The position numbers and the translations under genes are program-made. The notes below the pieces were generated by a model. It saw nothing but the letters and a program-made list of their open reading frames with translations. It was not told the origin of the DNA and did not search any database. DNA of 34,360 bases from Mycobacterium sp. (GTDB lineage Bacteria; Actinomycetota; Actinomycetes; Mycobacteriales; Mycobacteriaceae), in assembly GCA_025965975.1 (NCBI GenBank), contig JAOPVX010000080.1:1-34360 (forward strand). Direction: 5' to 3'. Below, one piece after another: positions 34,307 through 34,360 of the stretch. Each line of letters begins with the position of its first letter. The stretch's first letter is position 1.

Positions 34307-34360
34307 TCGACCAGGCGCTGTGGGCGCTGGGCCGCGGTACCGGCATCACGGCGCTTGCCT
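34303..34360 (+). CDS. Start of a probable ferric-reductase-like membrane protein (cut by window end)
   Basis: GTG at 34303 overlaps the ApbE stop and opens VIDQALWALGRGTGITALA, the usual beginning of the ferric-reductase-like transmembrane proteins found behind ApbE in mycobacteria. Only 19 codons are in the window, so the assignment rests on those residues and on the operon. Confidence 0.5.
   Translation, partial: MIDQALWALGRGTGITALA

Overview
The window is high-GC actinobacterial DNA, almost certainly from a Mycobacterium/Mycolicibacterium-type organism. The basis is a family signature: a 19 kDa-antigen (LpqH)-like lipoprotein, an MHB-type haemophore, the 'MARTDDDTWD' methyltransferase family, many small exported proteins with Ala-rich signal peptides, and leaderless starts behind TAGGCT -10 boxes. 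No rRNA, tRNA or CRISPR array was recognised.

Layout. (1) 1-9.7 kb holds small exported proteins, an OsmC-type peroxidase-like protein, an AlsS-like ThDP enzyme, an LpqH-like lipoprotein and a membrane-anchored esterase. Decayed genes are interspersed: a DUF3298/RsiV-like tail, a signal-peptide stub present twice in inverted orientation, a DUF4232 gene broken by a 7-bp duplication and a lost start codon, a frameshifted hypothetical, and an IS630 transposase tail. (2) 9.7-16.6 kb holds a Tat-exported polysaccharide deacetylase, then a mobilisation module (MobF relaxase-helicase plus a DUF5710/HNH-like protein) and two poorly known genes, one broken. (3) 17.0-25.9 kb holds a coherent all-plus-strand metabolic island: APC permease, USP-like protein, YnfA-type membrane protein, XRE-cupin regulator, FAD amine/amino-acid oxidase, type III glutamine synthetase-like enzyme, and the three-part glutamate synthase-like set GlxB (amidotransferase), GlxC (GXGXG) and GlxD (FMN). 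(4) 26.1-29.7 kb is mostly on the minus strand: SAM methyltransferase, a ghost piece of a second relaxase, an exported protein, a haemophore and a CPA-type antiporter. (5) 30.0-34.4 kb holds a wrecked GGDEF-type gene fused in frame to the tail of a CsoR-family repressor, an OmpR/HK two-component pair, and a divergent operon of exported Pro/Thr-rich protein, ApbE flavin transferase and the start of a probable ferric-reductase-like membrane protein.

The most interesting unit is region 3. Its gene set combines parts of two known gamma-glutamylation routes: putrescine (Puu: APC permease, XRE-cupin regulator, GS-like ligase, DAO-type oxidase) and N-methylglutamate (GmaS plus MgsABC). I infer a pathway in which an amine is imported, joined to glutamate or exchanged onto it, and oxidised by a single-subunit flavoenzyme. 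The substrate cannot be read from sequence. The other theme is decay: at least eight broken genes, several with the exact lesion visible, and two relaxase-related loci 13 kb apart, which suggests past insertion and loss of conjugative elements.
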